A stretch of 64,000 bases of DNA from Odontocerum albicorne (Eukaryota > Arthropoda > Insecta > Trichoptera > Odontoceridae). The position numbers were made by a program, and so were the translations under genes. Under the pieces are notes generated by a model, which saw only the letters and a list, made by a program, of their open reading frames with translations, was not told where the DNA came from and searched no databases. The stretch spans positions 43,211,234 through 43,275,233 of the forward strand of contig OX463849.1 of assembly GCA_949825065.1 (NCBI GenBank). Reading direction: 5' to 3'. Positions 1-11,495 of the stretch are shown here, piece after piece. Every line of letters begins with the position of its first letter. The stretch's first letter is position 1.

Positions 1-40
1 AAACGTACTCGTACTTCATGCCTCATTTCACCCGAATTCA

Positions 41-437
41 TTTTGTGAGGCTTATGAGCTACCTTTAATAAATGTAAAACAATGCGCTCTTTTGTGAGGC
101 TTATGAGCTACCTTTAATAAATGTAAAACAATGCGCTCTTTTGTGAGGCTTATGAGCTACCTTTAATAAATGTAAAACAATGCGCTCTTTTGTGAGGCTT
201 ATGAGCTACCTTTAATAAATGTAAAACAATGCGCTCTTTTGTGAGGCTTATGAGCTACCTTTAATAAATGTAAAACAATGCGCTCTTTTGTGAGGCTTAT
301 GAGCTACCTTTAATAAATGTAAAACAATGCGCTCTTTTGTGAGGCTTATGAGTTACCTTTAATAAATGTAAAACAATTCGCTCTTTTGTGAGGCTTATGA
401 GCTACCTTTAATAAATGTAAAACAATGCGCTCTTTTG
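41..437. repeat. 49-bp minisatellite, about 8 copies
   Basis: A 49-bp unit beginning ttttgtgaggcttatgagct starts at 41, 90, 139, 188, 237, 286, 335 and 384, and a few bases of a ninth follow. Copies are identical by eye except the seventh (335-383), which has two substitutions (agttacc for agctacc, aattcgc for aatgcgc). There are no unique spacers between units, so this is a simple tandem array. Confidence 0.97.
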
Positions 438-599
438 GCAGTAATATCATATATGATTAAAACATCACTTTGTAAGTAATTTATTTATTATTGTATTGTT
501 TCTCAAACATTTAACACATTGGCTTTTGAATAATTTCTATAAAATCCACAGGATTGCTTAATCTTGATCTTTAAAATCCACAACATAAACCATCACGCC

Positions 600-1060
600 G
601 TTTTCCAGCTGGGGTAGGCAGAAAAAACATACCGCCAGACTTTCTTATCTCTGCACACATCCACACACCTTCTTATACTGCTCCTACGATTTCTCTTCCT
701 TCTTTCAAAATATCATTCATTTGATCCAAACATACTTTCCTTGGTTTGAATTCTATTCGCATTTGCACTGTATATTTGTTATTTAGTCTCACTTTATTAA
801 TTTGTTTCACGTGCTCAAAACATCTCAGAGTGCTCTTCTTTATCTTACTCAACACATCAGCCTTAAGTTCACATTTATACCTAATCATTTCATTCCTTAT
901 TCTGTCATTTCATTCCGTATACATTGTCACTACGTGTATTCTTCTAAGTGATCGCATATACAGCATTTATTCGGCTCTTTTTAGTCTTTTTCCACGTCCA
1001 CGTTTCACTTCCATACATCTTTGTTATTATTTAAATTCTGTCGTAGACTATCGGTTTAAT
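600..1060 (-). mobile_element. LINE 3' relic (GHV-tail family, copy 1)
   Basis: Decayed C-terminal end of a non-LTR retrotransposon ORF. On the minus strand the order is a YGSETW-like motif (near 1010), a CELKADVLSKIKKSTLR segment, a degraded RWFGHV-type motif read as RCFEHV, and a degraded GRPRK motif followed by LDQMNDILKEG (near 710). This order is typical of the region downstream of the reverse transcriptase in RTE/CR1-like LINEs. At least one frameshift and several stops separate the parts. The same family recurs at about ten places here, always as a 3' piece, consistent with 5'-truncated insertions. Confidence 0.7.
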
Positions 1061-1735
1061 TTTAATTCAATAAAAAAATGGTAATAAGGCGAGAGCAGGT
1101 TTAATCAGTTGTATCTTTACAAATAATTTCAGTACCGTTAAACGTCACCGTATCAACTAGATTTTTGAACCATTCAAAGAAATTCGGAACGGCCGTTTTA
1201 AGTTGCCAGCAAAAGTTTATATGAACGCCTATAGTCGTTTTTAACATTGAACGTCTTACATATTTTTTTTGTTTATACGCATAACTGTTAAATAAAATGA
1301 TTCTTAAATAAATAAAAATAGTTATGAATCCGCCCCCTTTTCTTGTGTTTCGCACCACCTGCTACGACCTGTTCCCACAGAGTCTCGCTGCCCCTGGGGC
1401 CGGGCCCCGCGCTCGCCCGAGACGAATATATTAAGGGGGGCGATTACCTCCGTCTGTACCTCTTCTCTTCTTTCCGGTTACTTTCTGTTCCTTTGAGTTC
1501 TTTGTTTATTGCTGCCTACTCCACTTATCGACATTATTTATTTTAAATATATAAAACTTAAACATTTCTTAAAATATTAATATACACATGGATGTATATT
1601 ATACACATATATGTAAAACAATACTTAAAATACATTTTGGCCAGATTTTCATCCTGCAGTAGATGAACAATGAATGAAGGTGAGGTTATAAGATAGTAAA
1701 TGGTTATTCAATATTTTTAATAAATGATAATCACC
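1061..1735. other. no gene seen
   Basis: AT-rich DNA with no coding signal I can support. A short GC-rich patch lies at about 1375-1425, including the near-palindrome ggggccgggcccc. Confidence 0.6.
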
Positions 1736-1739
1736 ATTA

Positions 1740-1990
1740 CGTTATGTCCTTATTGTGGTAGGCATCGACGACACATATCTACTTTATTCTATTCTGGCAC
1801 TCTTTTTTTTCGCTTGTGCTACGTTGATACACCTCGTCATGCATACTCTCCTATCATAAAGACTTTTCACTTTTCCCTATTTCAGAATTTGAGTAATTTG
1901 TTTTTACCGTGTTTTTTAAGTCTTCCAAATATCTCGAACCTTTTATACTATCCGAAAAAATTATTTATCTCAAAATGCTCCTTATTTCTC
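1740..1990 (-). mobile_element. possible LINE 3' relic, very decayed
   Basis: The minus strand weakly resembles the extreme 3' tail of the GHV-tail LINE copies (short conserved stretches near 1750-1850, like the better copy at 9290-9650). No intact frame. The assignment rests only on similarity by eye. Confidence 0.3.
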
Positions 1991-2238
1991 TCTATATTGT
2001 AAGCATTATTTATCTCAAAATATTCGTTGCCCTGAACTGTACAATACCCATCTGCATTTCTATTTTCCTTGAAATTTATCTTTTTTTTTGTTTATCTGTT
2101 TGCATATACTACGTTAGATACTTTCATGGATGCCAATGAAAAGTATGAAAGCTTTATTGCCGCTAAATGCATTTGTACGAAAGTGTAGTAATTATTTGTG
2201 TAAATTTTTCATAATTTTCACGTTGTAATGTTGTCTCA
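1991..2238. other. no gene seen
   Basis: AT-rich spacer without recognisable features. Confidence 0.5.
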
Positions 2239-2252
2239 AATATCTTAAAAGA

Positions 2253-2410
2253 CATTGTAATTTATTTTATCAAACACTGTTTATTCCACTTTTTTGTAAC
2301 GGTATAACCCTACCGGTTTCAAGACTTTCACCTCATCTTTAGGGGAGCACAAACAAGACTTTGTTACAATGTCTTTAAACCTCCACAACGTTAATGCTTT
2401 AACTATAAAT
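2253..2410 (-). mobile_element. short Penelope-derived element with 14-bp duplication
   Basis: 158-bp element flanked by the direct repeat aatatcttaaaaga (2239-2252 and 2411-2424). Read on the minus strand it carries the same terminal module that follows the GIY-YIG frame at 40250-40896: a block with GAAACCGGTAGGG, then gtggaataaacagtgtttg. The family tail (ttaacgttgtggaggttt type) is present in inverted orientation at its other end. Non-autonomous. Confidence 0.8.
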
Positions 2411-2424
2411 AATATCTTAAAAGA

Positions 2425-3487
2425 TATAAATTGTGGGTTTAGTCCTTTTTCCCCTGTATACTGGTATACTTAAAGGGGAGGTTTATTTGGAAATATACTA
2501 ATTATTTTTTTGGAATAAATCTTTATACTTCTTTCAAAACAAAGGTTATTTTTTTTTAATCTTGTTTAAAAATGCTTGAACTTAAGCTGCCAAAAATAAA
2601 ATATGACAGATTTTTCAACCAACTCTTGACCCTAGGATAAATGAAGTATATAAGTTATTTATAATTTTTGAGTAAGACTTTTAGATACGGCATTTTGTTC
2701 AAATTTTATCATTAGATAAATTAAATTCTGAATAATCTCTTTCCAAATTCGTCAATTGTTAAGCATGTTTCCAAGCTTTGAACTAATAAATCACAGTGGC
2801 ACCTGTACTGAATACATTTAACCTGATGTGATAATTCATTTGAATAAGATTTGAAAATAAAAATAAATAAACGATGCGTAGGTTTGTTCATTAGCTTGCC
2901 CCTATTGAAAACATTATCATTCGGAGCATATTTTAAAAAAAAGTAAACTTAATACAGCATCAATGTGTGCTTTTCAATTTATTTTTTCAAAATTTACCAC
3001 AAAAAAAAAGGCAATTTGATAAGCCATAAATTGTGTTATTCAATTTAGTTTTCTGTGAATTTCGTTTTTTTTTGTTATAAAACTTTTTAGTTGGTTTTTA
3101 TTTTATGCATTTTTTTTTTCAAATTAAGAATAAAAAAAGAACACAAAACACATTTTTTGATTTATTTAAAATATCGAAAAACAATGTCTAGAAAAATTAT
3201 CGATTCTGTCGTGCATTTCTACAAAATATCAATCAGGCATTTCTTGATTAAATTCAGTCTTATTAAAAAAATACATAAAAGTCTATGTGAATCGACGTGA
3301 AGTTTCTTTAATTATGGTGTAACAGGTAAAATGCGGGTGAGTAGCTTCAGAAAGCACCTGAATCTGCCCCCTTTTTGGATATCATATTAAAATGTATAAT
3401 TATATATGAACATTACATACATACACCTCAAGTCGACTATGAAACTGTCAAATCGGAGATCTACTAAGGGCTTTTTTGTAGTCTGCT
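2425..3487. other. no gene seen
   Basis: AT-rich, with homopolymer A and T runs. Short open frames look random. Confidence 0.5.
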
Positions 3488-3495
3488 CTCTAAAC

Positions 3496-4109
3496 CAGTG
3501 TTCCCCAACCTTTTTAGACCTGTGGACCGGTAAAAAAAGGATTTTTTTTTCGCGGACCACTAATACTGAAATAAAAATGGTTTTTTTATTTAACATTGTC
3601 TGACACAATTAAAATTTAACAAAAACAATGGGGTTTTTTCAACAAACTAATGCGAAACCTGCTGTTGCATCTTTGCTAATTAATATATTGGATATTCTTG
3701 GCTGCAGTGCTGTCTCTGAAATTATTTTACTTGTATGTACTGTTACTCTCACCGGTCCATTCCGAAATGAAAACAATTATATATTATGAAATTCTTGGAA
3801 ATATATTTAGGTAAGGTTTTGCATCCGAGTTCACTATCCAAGAGCAAATATTTCCGTTCTCCCTAAGTGTATCTGAGAAGATTTATCACTGTCCATTCTG
3901 AGAAAACCAGCGACCATCATGTCGCATTATCATAACAATTATATTTATTTAACAATTACTAAAAATACAAGTCAACGTGCAAGCGAAAAAATCCTATATT
4001 TAATATTTTTGCATGGCGAATTTCTTGAAATTTGACATAATGTTTGCGGCCCGGCGGAAAGTCTCCGCGGCCCGGCACCGGGCCGCGGACCACCGGTTGG
4101 GGAACACTG
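3496..4109. mobile_element. hAT-type non-autonomous DNA transposon
   Basis: 614-bp element bounded by perfect 15-bp terminal inverted repeats (CAGTGTTCCCCAACC at 3496-3510, its reverse complement at 4095-4109) and by the 8-bp duplication ctctaaac at 3488-3495 and 4110-4117. An 8-bp duplication with a CAGTG start is diagnostic of the hAT superfamily. The ends have a GC-rich subterminal region (4048-4095, with the self-complementary motif ccggcaccggg) in an AT-rich body. No transposase frame is present, so it would need a transposase supplied in trans. Confidence 0.93.
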
Positions 4110-4117
4110 CTCTAAAC

Positions 4118-5425
4118 GACGCTTTTTAACATTTTCTTTTAATATTATTGTTGAGCTCTTTTGGTATATTTACGTTCATGTGAAGCACTCATTTGCCTAA
4201 CTTTCTGTTCTATTTTATAGTTTATTTACCTTTGGTGCTTTATTATACATCATACAGATAATTTGTTGATTTTAGTTTACAAAGTATATTATATTCCACT
4301 ATATTTATAAGTAAACGTGTTTTCTGTGTCAAGTTGTGACAACCCTGACATTTTGTGAATATTTAAACTGTGTTTTTCTGAGTGAACGGCTGCTCAAACG
4401 CTCCACGGTGTATATATTTAGCAAGTTTTCATAATATCCTTTATATCTGTATACAAAAAATATAATTTTTTTAGGTTTTATTTTTGTTGAAAAAATCCCG
4501 GCCTGCTGGGTACGGCCATACTAATAACTTCCAGCACTTAAAGGGTTAGTAATGCAGTTGTCGCAAAATAAGAAATCCATAAATCAATAATGACACTGCA
4601 ATGAGCAAAATTATGAATTAAGTTGCTTAAAAATCAACGCCATAAACTTGATCGAAATTCTAGTGCAATATATAATCCTAAGGTTGAACAGTTCAGGGTT
4701 GAGGTAAAAAAATCTGTCGAAAGTTAAATTACAATTAGTTATACATATTGTTAGTAAAAAGCGTTAAATACAGGATCAATATGATAAAAAACTAGTTTTA
4801 ACATGTTTTATTCAATCTTTATTAAAGCATGGTTAGTAAAAATAGTATATATTTATTTGTACTCGTAAGAAACCCTCTGTTCCATAGCATTTTGTATCTA
4901 AATCCCCAATTTGCTCCACTTACAAGAATTACTTGTAAATAGTTAGGATTCCTCATCCAGCCACACAGCTCGACCGCTTCACCGCTCCAACAGTGTGATG
5001 AATATGAAAAATGCTTTTGTTACGGTGTTTGTTGTTGTTCATTGTTATTTTTTCCTTCTCACTTTCAAAAGGATCAAACGAGGGTTGTTTTGCTATCCAG
5101 GCAGCTAACTACTTTGTTTTTCTTTAGAAGTATGCCTGGTATTAAGTAAAAAAAAGTCGGCATTCACCACTTGAGAACTCTTTCCAAAGATGTTTTCTAA
5201 GAATTTAGGATTTGGTAATTTTGGTACTGGAGAACTATTTAAACCATGAATTTTTTTAAAATTATTTTAAATGTTGTTTCTAAAATTTTATGTATACTTG
5301 TAAAAAATACTCAACCCTCAAAAGATTTTTATTGATATTTAAAAGAAAACGTAATTGAATTCAGTATTTGCAAAAATATCAAGCTACAATATATAAATGA
5401 GTAAATCATGGTTGTGTCATATTGT
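4118..5425. other. no gene seen
   Basis: AT-rich intergenic DNA; no motif, long frame or repeat that I can support. Confidence 0.5.
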
Positions 5426-5429
5426 ACTA

Positions 5430-5632
5430 CATTTTCGTTGTATACATTTCAACTTGATGGGTTTGTTGTCATGTGGCAATCTCACAATTATCCTAAAAGT
5501 TGTTCAAGAGAGGCTTTAAGTGAAACGCGGAAAGAAACTATTTTTTAAATTAAATCGGGTTCGGGAATCGAACCCGTGTAAAGGCTGGAAAACACGCATC
5601 TTATCAACTAAGCTATGGAGGTAGTCGACGGT
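5430..5632 (-). mobile_element. tRNA-headed SINE (family S1)
   Basis: On the minus strand the head (about 5632-5560) has a degenerate RNA polymerase III A box and a clear B box (GGTTCGATTCC, near 5570). A body follows (columns like ttaaagcctctcttgaacaa and gtgccacatgacaaca) that recurs in copies at 31110, 45545, 46690, 49640, 50275, 53695 and elsewhere. The body ends near a gtatacaacgaaa motif. Cloverleaf stems do not close properly, so it is not a functional tRNA. Confidence 0.75.
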
Positions 5633-6825
5633 TAATTTCGTTTTAAATATATGTTTTATACAAGTTCATTGACAAAAACAGATAAAATTATGGTTGGGTT
5701 ATTATTTTTACATAATTGTGTCCAATTTAGCGTTAGTCGAATTAGACTTAAGTGCTCTATAAGCTTAAAGGATTTTTGTGGTCTCTAAAGTTCAATATTG
5801 ACCAAATATAAATATTATTTGATATTTTCTATACGAAAACATCGTTATCTTGCAGTAAAATAGTTTTTTAAATGTGTATACTTCCATTTATTATGCCTTT
5901 TTTGATCACACTATTTCCCTGCTGATCTAAAACGACAGAAAAAGATCGCCAAACTTTTCCATCACCTAGATTCGGAGCTAAATTGGTCATCCTTCCCATC
6001 ATCTAGATTCGCATCATTCCCATCATCTAGATTCGGAGATAAATTCGGAGATAAATTGGTAAGCGTTAAATATTTTAGGTTTCCATAATTTTCAATTAAG
6101 ATATTTTCTTTAATTTAAATTATGTTCATTCTGCTTTTATTCTAACAAAACAATATTAACACTGTGTATATTCCCATAAATTATATAATTGATTAAATTA
6201 ATGTTATATTTGCATTGTTGCACGATTCGATTCTGGGTTCATTTTTAAGAAAAAAAAAACACAAGAAGAAACAAGTACGGATTTCAATACTTCGACATAT
6301 TCTCTTCATACTGCAGGTGTTTATACAAAACAAATTCGAAGGATGCCGCTCATATTGATACAATCTAAAACCTTCAAGTTTGGAAACTTTGACGTAAATC
6401 TTGGCGTTAAAGTTTGATGAAACTTTGCCATAATAGAATTTCCACATCATTTGGGCTTCGTCTTAAATAATTTCTGAAAATTCTGGTTAACACTCGGTGT
6501 TAAATTAATTGTTTCGCGTTTGCTTAAGTAGCTCCTCCCGTTACACAAAGCGACTTTAACGCCGTCAAATATTAATGATGAATTTTGAAAGGTGCGTAAA
6601 CAAATTGAGTAATGAATTTTCAATATAGCAGTCGGTTACTAATGGATTCATATTAATGAGTGAATATCAGGGGGATATATTTGTTTATGGAAGAGAGTAA
6701 TTTATTTTAAACGCACGTCACTCAGTTTCTTCAACTGGTTTTAGAATTAGCTTTCTGATTAATTAGTAAATGAGATTTTTTTGTTTCATTACTCGTTAAT
6801 TGATATTTTTTACGTGTTAAAGGTA
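5633..6825. other. no gene seen; short local repeat
   Basis: At 5960-6060 the motif catctagattcg is repeated several times with agataaattcgg units, a small degenerate tandem cluster. The remainder is AT-rich with no supported feature. Confidence 0.5.
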
Positions 6826-7265
6826 CTATACTACTTTCGCTCAGAATTCTGCCAGATTGATAGTACTGGACGTTCCACGCATCAAGTCCTCTTTGGTGTA
6901 AGACACTGGGATCCTGGGGCACTGCAGCAAGTAATGCATGGACTGCTCTTTACCACAGATACAGAAAGTCAATCTATCACGTACATTCCCCATTTCGACA
7001 TGTTCTTGGTTCTTTTAATTCTTGTTCTAAATCTAAAGGCGCAATTCCACTGAGGCAACATGTAGCATGCGGCATTGACGCATGCTACACACAGTCTTTC
7101 AATCGAAGGAACACGAGGCGACAAGAAGCAAGTATCTTTGTAGAATGCTACATGTTGATTGTTGTTGCCGGGACGCATGCGTCACCTCTCGACATGTTTC
7201 AGCGTGTCGAACAATGTCGCTGTTATGCGAAAGTCATCGGATCGGTGCGGTTTGTAGCGTTCGAC

Positions 7266-7640
7266 ATGGAGTGGAATATTGATAAAACTACCTTGTTTAT
7301 CGAAGATTATCACAATTCACAGGAGTTATGGAATAATAAAATTAGTAATTATAAAGACAACAGGATAAAATATGATACACTGAAGCAGTTAGCGAGTAAA
7401 TACGGTTGCACTGAAATCGATGTGAAAAAGAATCAAGAATTTGCGTTCAGCTTTTCATCGTGAGCGAAAAAAATTGCGACCAAAGATGAGTGGTTCATTT
7501 CCTAGCAAAAAGGAAATGGTTTGCATTTGAACTTTTAAGTTTTTTATTGGACGTCGATCAGCCTGGATCAACATTGTCAACTGCTGTCACTGATGAGGAG
7601 GGCTTCAGGACAAAAATCATTCTGAGCTTCTTGACTACCA
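7266..7640 (+). pseudogene. MADF-domain DNA-binding protein, frameshifted
   Basis: The frame from ATG at 7266 to TGA at 7461 (65 aa) reads like the start of a MADF domain: FIEDYHNSQELWNNKISNYKD, then LKQLASKYGCTEIDVKK. MADF domains are Adf-1-type trihelix DNA-binding modules. After the stop, another frame continues the usual downstream part (WFAFELLSFLLDVDQPGSTL near 7510-7575), so the gene was broken by a small indel around 7440-7510. It lies inside the TAA-flanked Harbinger element and is probably its accessory DNA-binding gene. The ATG at 7266 is chosen because homology begins directly after it. Confidence 0.75.
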
Positions 7641-7847
7641 ACATATAATTCTCTTCTCCACCACCGTGGCTTTCTTTTTTTTTCTACGATTCAAAACTAT
7701 TACCAAATATGCAGCTGCCGCGATTGTTTGTAAATACATAATGTACCAAACTGACGTTGCCTACATGGAATTGTTTAAGACGCATGCTACACGTATTGAC
7801 GACAAAGCGCATGCGACTCGGGGAGTCGAAATCCGCATACGACATTG

Positions 7848-8420
7848 CCAAGTGATGAATATCTCGTTCGGAGTCTCGGTCCAATGGTAGGACGCCTTAC
7901 TCCTTCATCGGATAATTTCTGACTGATATGATATTTAATTGGATATTTTGGTTCCTGTTTTAGGAGACGGGGAGGGATAGTTTTATGTAATTTGTTTGAT
8001 GAATGATTATGAGAAATAATAAGACGTTAAATACTTGTATACATGTGATGTTATATAAATGATATTACATACGAATATACATATATTTGTGGATGTGCGA
8101 TGTCACACACGCTTATATATATTAGATGGGTGGTGAGAAAGAAATGGAGGTGAGATGATGGTGAGTAAATCATAGGATGTTGTATATAAATATGGGTATT
8201 TGGGGAGACGTGTGTGACTTTTAAAAATATATTAATACATAAATATGGGAAATACGCGATTGACTATGGTGGGAGGCTGTCGTCTGCCGCTTGAGGAGTC
8301 GGTGTCGGTGTATAAATAGGTGTAGAAAATGGTGTAGAGAAAGGTGTAGAAAATGGTGTAGAAAAAGGTGTAGAAGACGGGGGGGTATTCAGAGTGACGG
8401 GGTCATTTGCAGTTGGGGGG
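7848..8420 (-). mobile_element. 5'-truncated Jockey-type element (C subfamily)
   Basis: 573-bp insertion flanked by the 11-bp duplication atacgacattg (7837-7847 and 8421-8431). It matches element C almost perfectly by eye: C's complete 3' end, the 3' UTR with the GTCACACACG / CGTGTGTGAC inverted pair (8102-8111 and 8209-8218), and the last ~50 codons of ORF2 including the repeated STPF region. The 3' end (minus strand ...ATTCATCACTTG) joins the duplication directly, without poly(A). Unlike C at 25.6 kb, the gttttaggaga site here is uninterrupted, so this copy shows the empty form of the A/B insertion site. Confidence 0.93.
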
Positions 8421-9144
8421 ATACGACATTGTTAAATTTGTGGCACACCTAGGAACAGGCAACACTAGGAAACATGTCGCATGCCTCATGTCGTTCAGTG
8501 TTGCCTCAGTCGAATTGCGCCTTAAGATTTCCAGGTTCCCTGGGACAGTTCCGAGCCAGTGGTAATTCATCCATTGGGGCTGAATGTTCCTCTCCAATCG
8601 TTCATCCTAGCGACACAAGGTGGTTGTACCAGAATTTGAATGTTCCTGATGAAACTGTGCCTGGATTTCAACCTTCGGGCTGGGGACTCGTGGTTATGCA
8701 AACGATGTCTAAGGTTGTTCACTTGGTTAATTCTTTAAGCACTGCTTTCAATCTCTTAATATTCTTGGGAGAAATCCCGGAAAAGATGATGTACATCTTA
8801 TTAAGTGCAGCTCGTTTAAGGCAATCCGTGATAGAAGGCATGTATGTGTCATTCAGGGCTGCATTGTGAATTGATGAAGTACATTAATCCGTATACCCTT
8901 TGGGGTTGGCCTAGCGACCTTTAAATTATTTCTATCTTTGACGAACTATGTTACTATTAACATATGTTATATCTCGGCTCAGTCCAGTTTCTTCTTGCAT
9001 AACTGTTCCACCTGCTTTCTCCAATTCCTGGGGTGATCTACACGTGCTATTCCTTCTAGGCTTACCTTGGAAATTATAATATATAAGGAATTCAATAAAC
9101 ATTTAACAAATGTAATCTATGTCCTCATTAAGATACAGGCAAAA

Positions 9145-9262
9145 TAATTTATCCTCAGCGAGATAGATACAATCAAAAGAGATAAAATTGTGTGTCCAAA
9201 TTAAATTACGTGTTGTTTTTTCACAAATGATGTATGTCTCTTGTCATACGTAAAATAAATAA
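9145..9262 (+). mobile_element. 3' end fragment of family FB
   Basis: Degenerate copy of the 3' terminal ~120 bp of the family seen in full at 13598, 32075 and 54611: tcctcagcgagata, gtccaaattaaattac, cttgtcatacgtaa, then an AAATAAAT-type tail. Confidence 0.6.
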
Positions 9263-9289
9263 AATAAAAATCATTATCATCATCACGTC

Positions 9290-9650
9290 GTGTCTTTATT
9301 GGGGTAGATAGAGAAAACCGATCTTCATTTCATTTTATTTTGGCACACATTTTTCTTTTTCGCCATGTCCTCGCCATGCATACACTTCTATTATTTTTAA
9401 CGCTTATTTTTCCTAATTGGATTAATTTGGTCGTGCCTCGTTTTTCTAGGTCTTTCAAAACTTCTCGTACCTTTACTACTTGTATACTACTTGGTAATCT
9501 TTTATCATTCATTCTTTCTACGTGGTCTAATCGCCTCGATACTTTTTTCTCTCTCTTAATTACTGCATTTTACTTTCAATCCGCGTTCTTTCCTAATGTT
9601 ATCATTTCTTATTCTGTCATACGTTGTTTATCTACACATTCATAAACAAA
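9290..9650 (-). mobile_element. LINE 3' relic (GHV-tail family)
   Basis: The minus strand reads DHVERMNDKRLPS (9530-9490) and a degraded RPRK region, then a C-terminal CMARTWRKRKMC stretch near 9370. The same order as the copies at 600, 43083 and 59270. Several stops. Confidence 0.6.
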
Positions 9651-9791
9651 TATTGATTATTTAAACTATATACGTGTCTAATTATTTAATTTTCAAGGTG
9701 CTCATAGTATTTCTAAATTTTACTTTTAGAGTTAAAAACGCGTTTATGCATTGAACTTATGTTGGAATATTTTCGTCACAGACTTTTATTA

Positions 9792-9976
9792 TTTTTGAAC
9801 TTGTCAACATATGTACATTGTACATAGATTTTTGAACTTGTCAGCAAATGTACATTGTAGATAGATTTTTGAACTTGTCAACATATGTACATTGTACATA
9901 GATTTTTGAACTTGTCAACATATGTACATTGTACATAGATTTTTGAACTTGTCAACATATGTACATTGTATATAGA
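9792..9976. repeat. 37-bp minisatellite, 5 copies
   Basis: The unit starting tttttgaacttgtcaacata occurs at 9792, 9829, 9866, 9903 and 9940. The second copy has agca for aaca plus another change; the rest are near-identical. The unit contains the palindrome tgtaca. Confidence 0.95.
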
Positions 9977-9989
9977 TTTTAAATACGAG

Positions 9990-11228
9990 TATATTATTAT
10001 AACTACGTCTTCAAATAAAAAGAATGTTAGATTATAAAAAGAAATGTTTTAAGCTTTATATTAAAACAAATATCAACAACTCTATGAATTTCTAGAATAG
10101 AATTATATAAGTACGAAATATTTCGTTCTATTGCTTTTTTGCAGTCTTATAAGTACTCCTATGTAACAGTCATATAATTTTTATCTTCTATCCCTTCATT
10201 GGTTGGTTTAACTTTTGCACGTCTCGTTTTTTTTAACCGTTTTTTGATAACCGGTCACTTTAAGACAAATTGCCCTCGTTACGGTCGCGTTTTTATACAG
10301 CTTCATACGTCGAGTCTGTATTATTTAATGATCAGTACACTTTTCCTCTGGAATGTAAATGCTTTCGGGATATAATGTTCCGGGATAAACGTAGAGAAAG
10401 CTACAAAATATATTCGGGTTGGTGTGCGTACACTATACGAGTATGTACGTAATAACCCGTGTTTACGGTATTTACGGGGGCAACCCACTTAAACGAAATG
10501 GTATTTTTTTCTGCATTTTTCATATAACGGAACGAAGTATATAGGCCAAGCTGTATGGAGTATTTCTTCGCGTAATCGATAGGAAAAATATCATTTTACT
10601 TTGAAACATATTCTTGTATGAAATATAGTATCGATACATTTAATACAATATTGATTTAAAATGTAGTTATGACAATATATGTTTTTAAGAACACGTTCTT
10701 CGGAATGTTAACAAATTTAAGTAACTTTCTTTACATCGCCATTATTTTTTATAACACTTTTATGTAAATACATCTTGCGTATTTAATGCTTTAAAGCGAT
10801 TTTTTCAATCAACTAGATTTTATTTCTAAATTATTATCGCTATTCTTAACCACGCCTTAAACTTCGTATATTTATATGATATAATATTTGCTTTTTCAAT
10901 ATATCATATTATAATGCTTTTTCGTTTTTTCTTAAAACTTAATAATGAAAAAAACACCTCAGATTGAGTTATTATAAAAAGATCGGTCCAATACCGAGCC
11001 GAGTGAACCGCAAAAGATGATAGTAAATAATATTAAAAAAACACATAGCAGAGTTTAATTAAAACCGTTATAAGTAAGGAGATGTTAAAACAAAAATAAA
11101 ACTTTGTTAATAAATACAATAAAAACCGTTATAAGAAAATAGATGTTAAGACCAAAATTATACTTTGTTAATAAAACCATTATAAGAAAGATATCCAAAC
11201 AAAAATAATGTTCGTTATAAACGAAAAT
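9990..11228. other. no gene seen
   Basis: Contains near-direct repeats around 11060-11180 (aaaccgttataag, agatgttaa, aaaataatactttgttaat repeated two to three times), a decayed local duplication. No coding signal. Confidence 0.5.
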
Positions 11229-11241
11229 AATACATTGTTAT

Positions 11242-11495
11242 GTTGCTTATAGTTAAGGCATTAACGTTGTGGAGGTTTAAAGACATTGTAATTTATTTTT
11301 ATCAAACACTGTTTATTCCACTTTTTTTTTTTTTTTGTGACGGTATAACCCTACCGGTTTTAAGGCTTTCACCTCATCTTCAGGGGAGCGCAAACAAGAC
11401 TCAAACAAGAAGATGATGTGAAAGTCTTGAAACCGGTAGAGTTATACCTTCACAAAAAAAAGTGGAATGAACAGTGTTTGATAAAAATAAATTAC
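11242..11495 (-). mobile_element. Penelope-derived foldback element
   Basis: 254-bp element flanked by aatacattgttat (11229-11241 and 11496-11508). It has two copies of the Penelope terminal module in inverted orientation meeting near 11405, plus the asymmetric tail agttaaggcattaacgttg at the left end only. Same design as 33715-33964. Confidence 0.85.

Larger units (their letters stand above)
7037..8522 (+). mobile_element. PIF/Harbinger-like DNA transposon with TAA duplication
   Basis: Ends are inverted repeats: AGGCGCAATTC at 7037-7047 and its complement GAATTGCGCCT at 8512-8522. Similarity continues inward (ctgaggcaaca at the left, tgttgcctcag at the right). Both ends are flanked by TAA (7034-7036 and 8523-8525), the 3-bp target typical of PIF/Harbinger. 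Inside is a broken MADF-domain frame; these transposons commonly carry a second, MADF/Myb-like DNA-binding gene besides the DDE transposase. No transposase is visible. A Jockey fragment (7848-8420) is inserted within, so the original element was about 0.9 kb. Confidence 0.85.
6830..8935 (-). pseudogene. LINE ORF2 C-terminal relic split by a Harbinger insertion
   Basis: Minus-strand relic of a non-LTR retrotransposon. The lower-coordinate part (6830-7036) encodes a C-x-C-x9-H-x4-C-P motif (around FCICGKEQSMHYLLQCP), the cysteine/histidine cluster common near the C-terminus of R1/Jockey/I-type ORF2 proteins. The other part lies at 8523-8935. Removing the TAA-flanked insert at 7037-8522 restores an open frame across the junction (reading REPGNLRFRTRI), so the Harbinger element entered an already resident LINE. 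Stops on both sides show it is dead. Confidence 0.65.

Noticed and set aside
41..437. A CRISPR-like array
   Set aside because: Units abut with no unique spacers, and the window is eukaryotic.
746..1084. Plus-strand 112-aa frame and other short frames in AT-rich DNA
   Set aside because: This one is antisense to a LINE relic; others have low complexity (F, I, L, Y, S rich) and no domain or conserved partner.
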